From Rhizodiscina lignyota (Eukaryota > Ascomycota > Dothideomycetes > Aulographales > Rhizodiscinaceae), in contig ML978126.1 of the NCBI GenBank assembly GCA_010015805.1, positions 1,116,001-1,180,000 on the forward strand: 64,000 bases of DNA. Reading direction: 5' to 3'. A program made the translations under genes and the position numbers. Shown piece after piece: positions 12,496-22,944 of this stretch; the first letter of the stretch is position 1, and every line of letters begins with the position of its first letter. Under the pieces are notes generated by a model. That model did not search any database, was not told where the DNA came from, and saw only the letters and a program-made list of their open reading frames with translations.

Positions 12496-13942
12496 ATGGG
12501 CATTGAAAAGGAACACGACCTTTCCCCCGAACCATCGTCCGCGTCCAGCGACGACGAGAACGCGCCCCAAGATATTCCCATAGAACAATTAGACCCAGAG
12601 AAGGCAATCGAAGTTACAGATGACACCGGCAAACCTCTCTCTGGACCTCAGCGCGTCCCAACGCCAAACCTCATCAGTCCTCCACCGAATGGCGGTCTCC
12701 AAGCTTGGTTACATGTTCTCGCCGGATGCATGCTCTTCTTCAACACATGGGGTATCTTGAACGCATTCGGCGTGTACCAAACATACTACGAAGCCGGAAC
12801 GCTCTTTCAGGAATCGTCTAGCAATATAGCATGGATTGGGTCAATACAAGCGTTCATGGTGCTACTGGTGGGCTTCTTCTCAGGCCCGATATTCGACAGG
12901 GGATACCTCCGACATCTCATGGCTGTGGGATCGTTTCTGGTGGTGTTTGGACATATGATGCTGAGTATATGCAAGACGTATTGGGAAGTCTTGCTCGCCC
13001 AGGGATTCTGTATCGGCATAGGAGCTGGTTGTTTGTATGTCCCGAGTGTCGCTATATTGCCTACATACTTCAGCACAAAACTGGGGCTGGCGATCGGACT
13101 TGCAGCAGCAGGTAGCTCGCTGGGTGGTGTCATTGTAAGTTCTTTCTCTTATTTTCGTGCATCAGTTGACTCTGTTGCTGACAATCATGAAGTACCCAAT
13201 AGTATTCTACCGCCTCATCAACGAAGTTGGATACGGCTGGGGCGTCCGCGTAATGGGATTTATGGCTCTTGTCACCCTGATCATCCCTCTCGTCGTAATG
13301 CGCATGCGCCTCAGACCCGCCAAGCCGAGAGCGCTCATAGACTGGGAAGCTTTCGTCGACTTCGAATTTATGCTCTTTACCGTCGGCACGCTGATCGGCT
13401 TCATGGGACTCTACGTCATGTTATTCTACCTCTCATACTACGCATCCGCCGAGCGTATCACAGATTCCGCAATGGCCTTTTACGTCGTTCCAATTCTTAA
13501 CGGTGCATCGACATTTGGGCGTACCCTACCGAACGCTCTTTCCGACTATGCGGGACCGCTGAACTTGATCGTGCCTGGCGCGATAGCGGTTGGCATTATC
13601 ATTTTCTGCATGCTCGTGGTTACGTCTGAAGCTGCAATCATTGTATGCGCCATTTTATTTGGCTTCTTCTCCGGCGTGTTCATTGCGTTGCCGCCGGTCA
13701 CTTTCGTGATTCTGACGAAGGACAAGAGTCGGATCGGCACGAGAATCGGCATGGGCTTTGGCATCATCGGTTTTGGCGTTTTGGCGGGTGGACCAGGCGG
13801 TGGAAATATCCTGGGAGAGAACCCGCCGTACAACTGGACCGGGTTGTGGGTGTTTGGCGGCGTGTCCGCCCTAGCCTCTGGCGCTATCTTCGCGTTTTTG
13901 CGATTCTGGAGAACTGGATTTAAATTGAAGGTCAAGGCATGA
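12496..13942 (+). CDS. MFS transporter, monocarboxylate (MCT) family
   Basis: Exons 12496-13134 and 13193-13942 join through a phase-0 intron (GTAAGT donor, ATGAAG acceptor) to give 462 residues. An acidic N-terminal tail of about 65 residues is followed by the fungal MCT signature PPNGGLQAWLHVLAGCMLFF and NTWGILNAFGVYQTYY, then 12 predicted membrane segments. The loop between helices 2 and 3 has GPIFDRGYLRHLM. The central loop is short, RLRPAKPRALIDWEAF, and is followed by the second half. This family includes yeast Mch carriers and many secondary-metabolite-cluster exporters; true monocarboxylate transport is unproven. No biosynthetic gene is adjacent. Confidence 0.9.
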
Positions 13943-14447
13943 GGATGTGGTGGAGCGGAGTGCAATAGAGTTCGCATTTTGTTTTAATATCGCGTGTAAT
14001 CAAAAGATACCCAAAGCATGATGTAAAGCATTCCAGATTTTCTGATTATAAAGACATACATCTGCATTTATGTATCCGTATCTGCAACTTTCGCACTCGT
14101 CCGCACTATTCAGCTACCTACTTTTCGCTAAGCCCAATGCAGCCAATAATGTAGGGGTGTCAGACAGCTCAGCCTGCAGCCACCTCTAGGTAGCCAACTC
14201 AGGCTTCATCATCCTTCAGAGCATTGCAGAAGGTCCCATCAGGGGAATATACCTACGGAGCTGGCTTCGACATGTGCCGTATCGAAATACCTGTCATATG
14301 TGGTAAATCATCCCGGCCTCTGGTCGACTAGTGGTACTATTTACTGGGCAGCCTTTGCCTTTGTCTGAGTGGCAGAGGGGACAAACGTCGTAAATCAAAG
14401 ATTTACGTTAGAGAACAACCTCGAGGATTGTATTCTACCTCACCAAG
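13943..14447. other. Intergenic region
   Basis: About 500 bp between the MCT-type transporter and the downstream HET gene, both on the plus strand. It should hold the transporter 3' UTR and the HET promoter; no other signal was seen. Confidence 0.45.
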
Positions 14448-16646
14448 ATGGCTCCTCTTGTCTTTCTAGGAAATGCGGAGCTCGGAATCCCAGCTTTGTA
14501 CCTCCATGACCTGACTGGCACGCCCAACGCTGAACGGCTGCTCAACATATCGCCAACAATACATCCAGAGAGTGCTAACGTTTTACCACGGCTCAAGCAA
14601 TTCGCGCCCACTGAGTATGAGTTGTTTTCGGAGAAAAACGCGGACAAGAAGAGCATACCTTTCAAGCTCATCACGACAAGTCCAACATGGAATGAAGCGC
14701 GCACAACCTCGTTCTTAGCTGTCAGCTATTGTTGGCATGCAAACGACTGGACGGTCGTGTCACGGTTATTTGAGAGTGTCGACCCTGCACGATGGGAACT
14801 TCCTCTCTCTCCGCCGATGATCTCGGCAATCCTTTCGTTAGCAACTTGCGACGACGAAGGCATCTGGATCGATCAGATTTGCGTTAACCAAAGCAATGAG
14901 GATGAAAAGAAGAATGCAATAGAAAACATGGACACCATCTTTCGAAACGCACGCGTTGTCGGGATCTCCATTGAAGACGTGAATATCTCCGAGACTCAAG
15001 AATGCGCTCTGGAGATCTTCTCTGTGACTCAAGAAAGTGCTCTGGAGACGATATTCTCCCACAACCTCGATGAGGAGCGTCGAAATAAAGAAGAGATCCA
15101 GAAAGCTCCCAAACCAATCACACTCGGTCTAGTTGAGGACGTCGTAGCCGCTGGCCAGCTGGAAAGACGCCATATTGGAGGACTTGTTTCCTATATCAAC
15201 AGCTTCTTTTGCGCGCGATGGTTCTCCAGGGCTTGGTGCGTCCACGAGTATCAATTGAACTCCCAGCGCAAATTCATAATCCCAGGACACGATCACAAGT
15301 ACATTACGTTCGATTATTCCTTTTTCGGGGATCTCTACTCGGAAGTGGAGAACCTATTCCCACGCTCTCTGAGCGACGAACTATGCAACCATAGTGGTTT
15401 CTTATCATTCTTGTGGGGACCTCGCCTTCGGACGCCGGATGACTCGTATACCTCATCATCCATCTTCGAGATGTGCTACCTTGTAGAAAACGCAAGGTGC
15501 TCACGCCTGGAGGACAAGATATCGATCGCGTGTAATATCAACGGCTTACCACTTCGCTTCAACGGAAGCGTAAGTGGTCGCTGGGAGTGTATGAAACTGT
15601 TAGCGCTACTTGCATTGAGCGCTGGGGATGCTTCCGTATTGGGCTGCGAGGGAGAGCCCTGTGAATGCAGTAAATTCTCCGGCCATTTCTCATGGCTTCA
15701 GTGGCCTGGATTCAGACCTGGAAAGGGTAATGATTTGAGGCTTGTCGCGGAGAATTATGCATGGACTACCCTTTGCTCTAGGTATATGCAAAAGATGAAC
15801 GCAGAGCATCAGATCAAAAGTATCAATGAGCAGTCAATCATGATGGATCTCTTACAATTTCACGGCAATCTCAAAGAGCCGACGACGACTGGCTATTTCC
15901 GAGCGGCGAATTTCATCCAACGCTTTGGAAAACTGGAGCAACATCTGAAATCGTCAGACGACGACAATCATCTGAAGTTGGCGTTTCAGTTCGGTTTACA
16001 CAACATTGCACATATCGTCGACTTCGGTTATACTTGGTTTCTCAAGTCTTTTAGAACAATGAGCCGGTCATTCCTGGATCGTGTTGAAAATATCTACGAG
16101 AGGCACTCTCCCTTATTAGAAGATGTTTTTAACGAAGGTTCGGACAGTTTTGAGATGCTATTTCGAGCCAATAATGGCCGCCCGAGGCAATTATCTGGCG
16201 AAGCACCTGAACAAATCGCTATGTACTTGAGTTTCATGCTGCTCGGCCTGGAAGCGGGAGATTTTATTGATAATGACGACACTGACACAATGGTGGTACG
16301 CGGAATACGACTTGGAGCTGACCATGAATTCGGCATAGTCTATCTCGACCGGGAATATCTTGCTCGGTATTCTCAAGGAGACGACATGATCCTCGCCATT
16401 CCAGCTGCATTAAACACACCTGATGCGATTGGTGTCAAGCGAGTTTGGGTGCTTCAGAGATTAGATGGACGTTCTAAATCCTGTTCTTTGATTGGCAAAG
16501 GCTACTTGATCGGAAGCAATGCTGTTCCAATTGACGGCGACTATGTCACTTACATGACAGATGTGGAGATCATGGGACCACGTAAAGAAGAGAGCAGCAA
16601 GGAATCGACCTCAAACAAGATTATGGACATGATGGATACATCATAA
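14448..16646 (+). CDS. HET-domain (heterokaryon incompatibility) protein
   Basis: Single-exon gene of 732 residues. The HET domain occupies about residues 85-270, with the family blocks LAVSYCWH, IWIDQICVNQSNEDEKK, the helix MDTIFRNARVVG and, after an insert of about 70 residues, RWFSRAWCVHEYQLN. HET domains act in non-self recognition and regulated cell death in filamentous fungi. The C-terminal 450 residues show no STAND/NACHT motif or repeat that I can recognise. The insert between the 'NQSNEDEK' and 'RAWCVHE' blocks includes two near-identical short runs (ETQECALEIFSV and TQESALETIFSH), probably a small internal duplication. It is transcribed toward a disrupted DUF3176-type gene, with only 94 bp between the ends. 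Confidence 0.88.
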   Translation: MAPLVFLGNAELGIPALYLHDLTGTPNAERLLNISPTIHPESANVLPRLKQFAPTEYELFSEKNADKKSIPFKLITTSPTWNEARTTSFLAVSYCWHANDWTVVSRLFESVDPARWELPLSPPMISAILSLATCDDEGIWIDQICVNQSNEDEKKNAIENMDTIFRNARVVGISIEDVNISETQECALEIFSVTQESALETIFSHNLDEERRNKEEIQKAPKPITLGLVEDVVAAGQLERRHIGGLVSYINSFFCARWFSRAWCVHEYQLNSQRKFIIPGHDHKYITFDYSFFGDLYSEVENLFPRSLSDELCNHSGFLSFLWGPRLRTPDDSYTSSSIFEMCYLVENARCSRLEDKISIACNINGLPLRFNGSVSGRWECMKLLALLALSAGDASVLGCEGEPCECSKFSGHFSWLQWPGFRPGKGNDLRLVAENYAWTTLCSRYMQKMNAEHQIKSINEQSIMMDLLQFHGNLKEPTTTGYFRAANFIQRFGKLEQHLKSSDDDNHLKLAFQFGLHNIAHIVDFGYTWFLKSFRTMSRSFLDRVENIYERHSPLLEDVFNEGSDSFEMLFRANNGRPRQLSGEAPEQIAMYLSFMLLGLEAGDFIDNDDTDTMVVRGIRLGADHEFGIVYLDREYLARYSQGDDMILAIPAALNTPDAIGVKRVWVLQRLDGRSKSCSLIGKGYLIGSNAVPIDGDYVTYMTDVEIMGPRKEESSKESTSNKIMDMMDTS

Positions 16647-16740
16647 CGATTAGGAGACCGCTTCCGGCTTGGTCACATATCCAAGAAAATGGAATTGAAT
16701 TAGTCAAAAATTAGATATACAATGCTAATTTAAACCCAGA

Positions 16741-18391
16741 TCACACAGCATTTAATCGAAGACCATGCCCATCATCCTGAAAGCTGAGCATCATATGCTT
16801 CGACACAGCATGGATCTCACCAGCCGCGCTGGCATCCCTCAGCAGAGCCTGACTATCCTCTGGCAATCCATATGCTAAAGTGGCAATCGCGCTCTCTTTC
16901 CATACCGGAAGTCGTAGATGACGCGTTTCCATCAGGGTAAGGAAGAGGTAAAGACAGCCGCCGAGGACAGCAATTACGGGCAGAGTAATGAATGACCATT
17001 CGACCTTGATTTGGATGACCCATTGCTGAAGTGTACCATATTTCGGGACAGACGAATACTCGCGGATGTCAAGCGTCATGCTACGGGCGACATCGTCGAA
17101 AGTCTTGCTGAGGTTGGGTGATGTCCAGAGCGCCTCTATCACGGTTGGCATGTTGGGAGTGTAGATGCCGTTTGTGTCAGGATAGGCAATGACATTGTTG
17201 ACAGAACTGATACTCTCGGGGGTTGCCCATGTAAGGAGAAAATGGATTTTACTGAGCACAGCTGCCTGCGAGATGTTGAAGCCTCCGGCCATATTTGTAG
17301 TTATTCCGAGAGCGGGGTCTTCGGATACACGCAGCTGAAGATCCGTACGATAGACGTCCTGAGTTCCTGGATCCAGTGTATGATTCGTCTGAGCGGCGTA
17401 AGCTTGAAGGTCGTGTGGATTGATTGGTGTGAGCAAGGATGAAGACTTCCCAGAGGGCTAGCACGATTCGGGTTCTCGCTGCGTCTAAGACTTTATCCAT
17501 GACTCTGAGAGTACACCATCATTCGAGGATGTTTTATAAGCGTTGACACAGTACTGAATGACACACTCAGTGGCGCTGGGCTGCGAATCCTCCCATCCTG
17601 TTCTGTTCTTGATGAAGTCGTCGGTCGTCCGCATTATCGCGAAAGCGATGAGGAGGGTTGTAGAATCCTTGAAACTCACTGTTTCTAACGGGTTTGAGGT
17701 GACTCCAGCTGTCATCCATGGATTCGTGCCCTCATTTAGACCGACTGTAGTATTAGCGTACCCATCAAAGCCTTTCATATGTGAATATGGAAGTGTATAG
17801 CTTGTGAATGATTCCGCTCGCTGTATAGCATCTGGAAGTACTAGATCGCTCCCTTGCTCGTTGGTGGTGCCCTGAGGGTGGTTAGTGACTCCATGGACGA
17901 CACCAATATGTTGATATATCATTGCATGCGCTACAGTATGCCAATGAAGTGTATATGGGCCAGGTGCAATTGCCAGTGCGACAACTTTCCTTCGGCAACA
18001 GTTCAGATGGATTGGGACTCGAGAATCCCCGGTTCACAGCCGCAACGGTGCCAAAGCGTGGACGCGTTGTGAACATTTCGGACGAGAAGTTTCCTGCCTT
18101 GCTCTGGTCAACACCAGCCCCGGTAATATCATTTGCTAAAATTCCCATGTCGAGATTCACCGAGCATGCTGCATTTGGCAGCGCCGAATACCGTGGTGGC
18201 GTTCTTGTGTTGTTCTTGTGATACGATTGTGCATTGGAATTTTGACGAGAGATAAATAAGTCTGAATATGAAGGTCCGTAATTCATGGCTCGCAAGGCTG
18301 GGTCAGAATCCGCTGACGGTGCCCGCTCACCATCTGGATCGTTCAGATGGTCCCCTATGGGTACATTAGTGAAGCTCGTACGGTCTGTCAT
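16741..18391 (-). pseudogene. DUF3176-type fungal membrane protein, apparently disrupted
   Basis: The hallmark block of this fungal family, CRTGNCTWPIYTSLAYCSAC, lies in the first frame (18391 to about 17905). The frame then shifts and the family middle region continues (TECVIQYCVNAYKTSSNDG) to a stop near 17485. The C-terminal part resumes at about 17445 in a third frame, with a membrane segment (SFITLPVIAVLGGCLYLFL) followed by LPVWKESAIATLAYGLP, again typical. The second junction could be a normal intron (GGT|GTACTC to GGGAAG|TCT), but the first would need an intron of only about 32 bp that still leaves the wrong frame. The usual N-terminal membrane segments are absent. I infer a truncated, frameshifted copy; a sequencing error at 17905 is the alternative. 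Confidence 0.5.
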
Positions 18392-19429
18392 TTCGTCGCT
18401 TAATTCTTATGCGTCGGCTTAATTATTAGGAGATGCACTCAAAGCTGCTCTCCAGGGGTCACTGTCGGGACATGCAACCGTTCAAATAATACTCCAGCAA
18501 GGGAGAGAAGTCGTCGAATATAATGAACGGCACGTTTTAGATCAAGCGAGTTGACTAAGGTTGGAGATGGGCGAAACGAATGTTGAACTGGTCCTTTATG
18601 GGATTAGGACCATGATACAAGATGTTGACAATCTCAGTTCCTCAGTGGCTGAGTAGATTATGTAATACTTCTTCTGCTCCGCCGCCTGCTTGGCTGGGTC
18701 ACGTGAGGAGCCTCTGAAAGGCGTTAGATTGGATGTTGAGCGATCATCCGGATACCAATAGGAAATTGGGGAAGCGATCATATTGCAGGTCGTCGTCTAA
18801 CGCTGTGCCACCGGAGGTTGTAACGCAGCAAGTTACGAACTGTTATATTGAATTTAAGTTTTAGGTCTAATCTGGTTTTTCGACATGCACTGAATAACCA
18901 GTGGCATAACTGCAAAGGGCCCCCCCGCCCTTCCTAATAAACTCAGTCAGTCTGGTTTTCCTTACTGTCTCCCCGAGTCTTCGATTCGGGGAGTCAGTTG
19001 GGTTTTGCACTTTTGTTTTCCAAATTCCCCCTTTTTTTTCTTTAAGAAAATACGCTGTTGTTCTTTTTTCTTGGGGGTTAACTCAGTATAATTCTTCATC
19101 ATTTGGCTGGGAGTTGTGGCGAGGGCAGCAGCCTCACGAAGGCCGCAACGTTAACGTGGGTAATCTCCAGCCACACTGGTCGCTCACCAGATACATTGAA
19201 CGACGTTTGGGCACGCTCCATATGCAAATATTCGATGAATAAGAGGTATGAACACAAATGTACACAAGCGTAAAACAACAACATAAAATCCAAATCCCAC
19301 TGCAAAACGCCATCAATGCATGCTCTTTGCCGCCTGCCAGCCCAATTTATTACGCCATGCCGCCAAGTGCAAATGTACAATTCGGGTATGAAAGTCGCTG
19401 CTCTTTGAATGTGCTCATCCTATGCACCT
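18392..19429. other. Intergenic region with homopolymer runs and a hairpin
   Basis: About 1 kb without supported genes. It contains runs of C (near 18919) and T (near 19029) and a 13-bp-stem hairpin described separately. It lies between the start of the disrupted DUF3176-type gene and the 3' end of the PDI gene. Confidence 0.4.
18964..18998. repeat. Imperfect inverted repeat / hairpin
   Basis: ACTGTCTCCCCGA and TCGGGGAGTCAGT form a 13-bp stem with a single mismatch around a 9-base loop. It could be a transcription terminator-like fold or a relic of a small transposon; nothing around it distinguishes the two. Confidence 0.5.
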
Positions 19430-21729
19430 CTAATCCACCTTTCCGTTCGACTGCACCCCTCCATTCCCAAAATACCCACCAAGCCCTTTCTCTACCTCGC
19501 CAATCGCACCGTTCAGACCGCCAAACGTACCCCTGAACCCACTTCTTCTCTGCCGTCGGGAGTACACTGTTCCCGCGACGATGCCGGAGAGCAGGATGAT
19601 GGTGAAGAACGGATGGTCTGTCCATATACGTGTGAAGTTGAAGAAGAACGCAAATGCAGATGACGATTTGGGGGAGACGAGATGCGCACTCGATTTGTCG
19701 GTGATGTCGCGCAGAGTTTCGAGGATGGAGGTGCGGGAGGGAGTGATGGCGTTTCCATTGGGGGTGTGGTCGTAGTAGAGTTTACGCTATTGAAGTCAAT
19801 TTTTGGTGTTCCATCGCAAGATGGTTGAGCGGGGCGAGTGAACTTACATCCTCATCATTGACGATGACACGCTCGCCATCGACTTCAACGCGCACACCGT
19901 AAATGTTCTTGATCCACCGCTCCCAAAACACACCATCCACCCAAGCGAAGCCGACCTCTTTCCGTTTGTTCAGCAACTTCTCCGTGTCGACCTTGATCAG
20001 CTTAGCCTTCTCTTCGGCCTTTTCATCGCCCTTAGTTTCCGCTTCTTCAATCTTCAACTGCTTTGCGTCGCGCAGCTCCTGCCTCTCGAGCTGGAACTGG
20101 CTCTTGCTGATGTCCATCCACTCCAGAGCGGCACTTTTAAGCTCCTTCTTCGCGCGACCAAATTCATCTGCTCGGTCGCGAGATAAGATTCCGAGGACTA
20201 CCAAGCGCCCGCCCATGATTTCTCTGGAGTTGCCAGCGGTGAGTTCGGGGACGAGTGGGAGCCAGACAGATCTCATCCATGTAAGCACCTTCGCTACGTC
20301 CCGCATATCTTTAGGCGCAAGTGCAGTGTAGTAGGTTGGCTGGCCATCACGGCTAACGAGTAAGCGCGGCCAAGTTGAAATTTTGAATCGCTCGGCCAGC
20401 TTCTTGTCCTGAGTCTTGACGAGTCGCGCTTTGCCGATCAGTTGGAGACTCAGTCTCTCTAAAGCCGCAAAGTCCTCGGATGTCGTCGCGTGATCGTAGA
20501 AGTAAGTGAAAATGACCTCTTCCGTCTCTTCCATATTTTGAAACTCTGTAGCATCGACATCTAGTACACCCATACCACTGTCGACGGCCTTTTCGGCATA
20601 GCTGATCAGATCGCCAACACCTCGGAGACCTTCGTACTCGACGAACTCCCCGCCACGGAGGAACTTGAGCGTCGGAAATGCTTTGATCTTGGCATTCTTG
20701 CAAAGCTGTTTCTCAACCTCGCAGTTGACCTCGCCGATGTTAAGCTTGCCTTTCATCTCACGCGCCATCTCGGCCCAATTCGGAGCGAGCGCCTGACAGT
20801 GATGACACCATGGCGCATAGAATTTGACAAACCACGGTTCCTTGGTGAATGTAACCTTCTTTTGGAAAGTGTCCATTGTCAAATCCACACTCTTGCCTTC
20901 CAGATTGACATCCTTTGGTGGCTTCGGGGTAGGCTTGGCTACAGTCTCGGATGCCGTCGCAGTTGCAGCGATTTCGTTATGTTTGCTCGCAGCTGCAGCA
21001 CCAGCTTCGGGATCTTTATCCTTTGCGCTCGGCTCGTCTATTTCAGCATCCTCATCTACATGGTCGGCGCCAACCACAGGTAGCTTCACACCTTCCTTCG
21101 GCCGGCTCCCAGGCTTGATAGTCTCCAGAATCTCCTCGACAAAGTCGCTTGCTCGCTTCAGGTCCATCTGGCCTTTGTGCGTCTTGGTAACCTCGCCATT
21201 CTTAATGAGCAACATCGTAGGATACGACTGGACATTGTACTCTGTGCAGAGGTCACCGTTCGCTACACAGTCGATCTTTGCGAAATTGAAGTCGTAGTAG
21301 CGCGTAAAGGAGTTGAGTGCCTCAGCATCTTCGGTGGTGGTTGAGCCAAGAGGATGAGACGTATAGTAGAACTCGTAGAGAGTTTGTAGGACAGGGGCGA
21401 AAGCTTGGCAGTGGTGGCAGTAGGGGGAGAAGAATTCAACGAGCCTAACCAGACGATTAGTATTACTTAATTCCAAGTATATGGAGTATAATATACCAAT
21501 GTCCTTCTTTGACTGCGTCTTTTATTGTATCTGCGTTCAGAAATGGGAACGGTGGGACATGTTGGCCATTGAATTTGGTGCCGACTACCGCTGGATCTGC
21601 GCTTTCTGAGGCCTCGGCGGCGGACGCTGTTGTCGTTTCGGCGAGCGCCTTTTGAGTCTGAGGTGGAGCGGCTAGAGAAGATGAGATGGTGAGAGTCAAC
21701 AGGCCCAATATCGACCAGCGAGGACGCAT
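19430..21729 (-). CDS. Membrane-anchored protein disulfide isomerase, Eps1-like
   Basis: ER thiol oxidoreductase. Exons 21497-21729, 19848-21444 and 19430-19786 total 728 residues. The start MRPRWSILGLLTLTISSSLA is a signal peptide, giving a better start than the longer upstream frame. The first thioredoxin domain has active site SPYCHHCQ with the cis-Pro block SYPTMLL; a second, after an acidic, Ala-rich linker, has APWCHHCQ and AFPTLKFL. A redox-inactive third thioredoxin-like segment and a Lys/Glu-rich region follow, then a membrane segment near the C-terminus (FFTIILLSGIVAGTVYS) and a Gly-rich tail. Membrane anchoring plus two active domains matches yeast EPS1. Both active sites are CHHC rather than CGHC. 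It shares a 365-bp divergent promoter with the complex I subunit gene. Confidence 0.88.
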
Positions 21730-22094
21730 TTTTGCGAATTTGGTGAGCGGAGCAGCGCTCCGCAAGTCGGCCGCCGAAGAATACGGAAAGAAAAGGTCGG
21801 ATTACTTTCTCGTTATCATTTGCAAGTCTGGCAGTCGGTAGCTCCACAGTATATAAACCAGCGCGATGCTCCGCGGAGTATGGGGCGATATGACGGGGTG
21901 TGGCGATTAGTAGACAGCTGTTCGCATGCCAGTCCGCGGCGCGTTTGAGGTGAGGTGAGGTCTTGCGACAGCCTTACGGCGAGCCGCAACGTACAAGGTG
22001 CCACTTCGAGCTACCTCCGGCCTTTGCACCTGAACATCATCAGCTCTTTCAGCAGCTCCAATCCGTCTTCACACAGCCCAATTGCTTCTCCAAA
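21730..22094. promoter_or_regulatory. Divergent promoter between PDI and complex I subunit genes
   Basis: A 365-bp gap between two start codons. A TATATAAA run lies at about 21850-21857 and could serve as a TATA element for either gene. No other motif was identified. Confidence 0.4.
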
Positions 22095-22944
22095 ATGCGG
22101 GCAGCATTACGGCTCTTCGCAGCCGTCAGGCCTGCATCCAAATTCCTCGAGCCTGGCGCGCCAACCGGTCTCACGGGCCTATACACCCACTCGTCTCCTC
22201 GCGCCGCCCTCATTCTCCTCTACAGCAGTACCCTCGACAAGCTCAGGACGCTACCTGAAGACAGTGTATATCGTGCCTCTACCGAAGCTCTCACAAAGCA
22301 CCGCCTCAATATCGTCGAGTCGTTCCTGCCAGAAGGGTACGAAGCGTGGCAAGATAGGGTGAAAGAGCATGTGGAGAAGCACAAGGACGTGTACGCTGCC
22401 TTTGGACTAGGCACAGAACATGTTATCAACGGCAGACATTTCCTTGCTATTCGAAGAGAAGAGCCACTGACGGATGAAAATGATGAGTGGGATGGAGTGC
22501 CGCCGCAGTATCCCTTGATAGAGGGCACACGGACGAGCGAGGAGAGAGCGCAGATGATTACACAGCTAGCGAAGCCGACTTTCGATAGAGAGGCAAGGGA
22601 GAAGCTGGCTTTGGAGCCTGAGCCACAATTGACCACTGATCAGTGAGTGCATTTGTATACAATCGGTTTGCCGTTCACTACTGACACGGGCTCATAGGAT
22701 ATCACAATTGGAAGAGAAGCTCGGAGCGGGCCTAATCGAAGAGGTCATACAGGTTGCGCAGGGAGAGGAGCAGCTTGTGCAGACTATGTCAGAGAGCAAA
22801 GTGTAAGTGGAACTTGAACATTAATTGATTGTCGAAATTGGCTAATAAGAGTCCTCCAGTTGGGAAGACCTCGTCGAGCCAGCACCTGAGGGCCAGTGGT
22901 CGTATCACGAACGAAACGTTATGACATCGACACAAAAGCCATAG
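22095..22944 (+). CDS. NADH:ubiquinone oxidoreductase 29.9 kDa subunit (NDUFA5 family)
   Basis: Accessory subunit of the peripheral arm of mitochondrial complex I. Exons 22095-22642, 22698-22802 and 22860-22944 give 245 residues; both introns have good GTGAGT/GTAAGT donors and keep frame. The N-terminus (MRAALRLFAAVRPASKF) is an Arg-rich mitochondrial presequence. The NDUFA5 core follows: TGLTGLYTHSSPRAALILLY, then YRASTEALTKHRLNIVE. The fungal C-terminal extension after residue 140 is acidic and helical, and ends with the conserved WEDLVEPAPEGQW block, as in Neurospora NUO-29.9. Length fits the fungal orthologues, which are longer than the animal protein. Confidence 0.93.

Noticed and set aside
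17872-17903. 32-bp intron (GTGTCG to CTCAG with CTAAC) in the DUF3176-type gene
   Set aside because: Below normal fungal intron size, and splicing still leaves the wrong frame.
19903-20331. 142-codon plus-strand ORF opposite the PDI gene
   Set aside because: Antisense shadow of the Lys/Glu-rich coding segment, hence its Ser/Phe/Leu bias.
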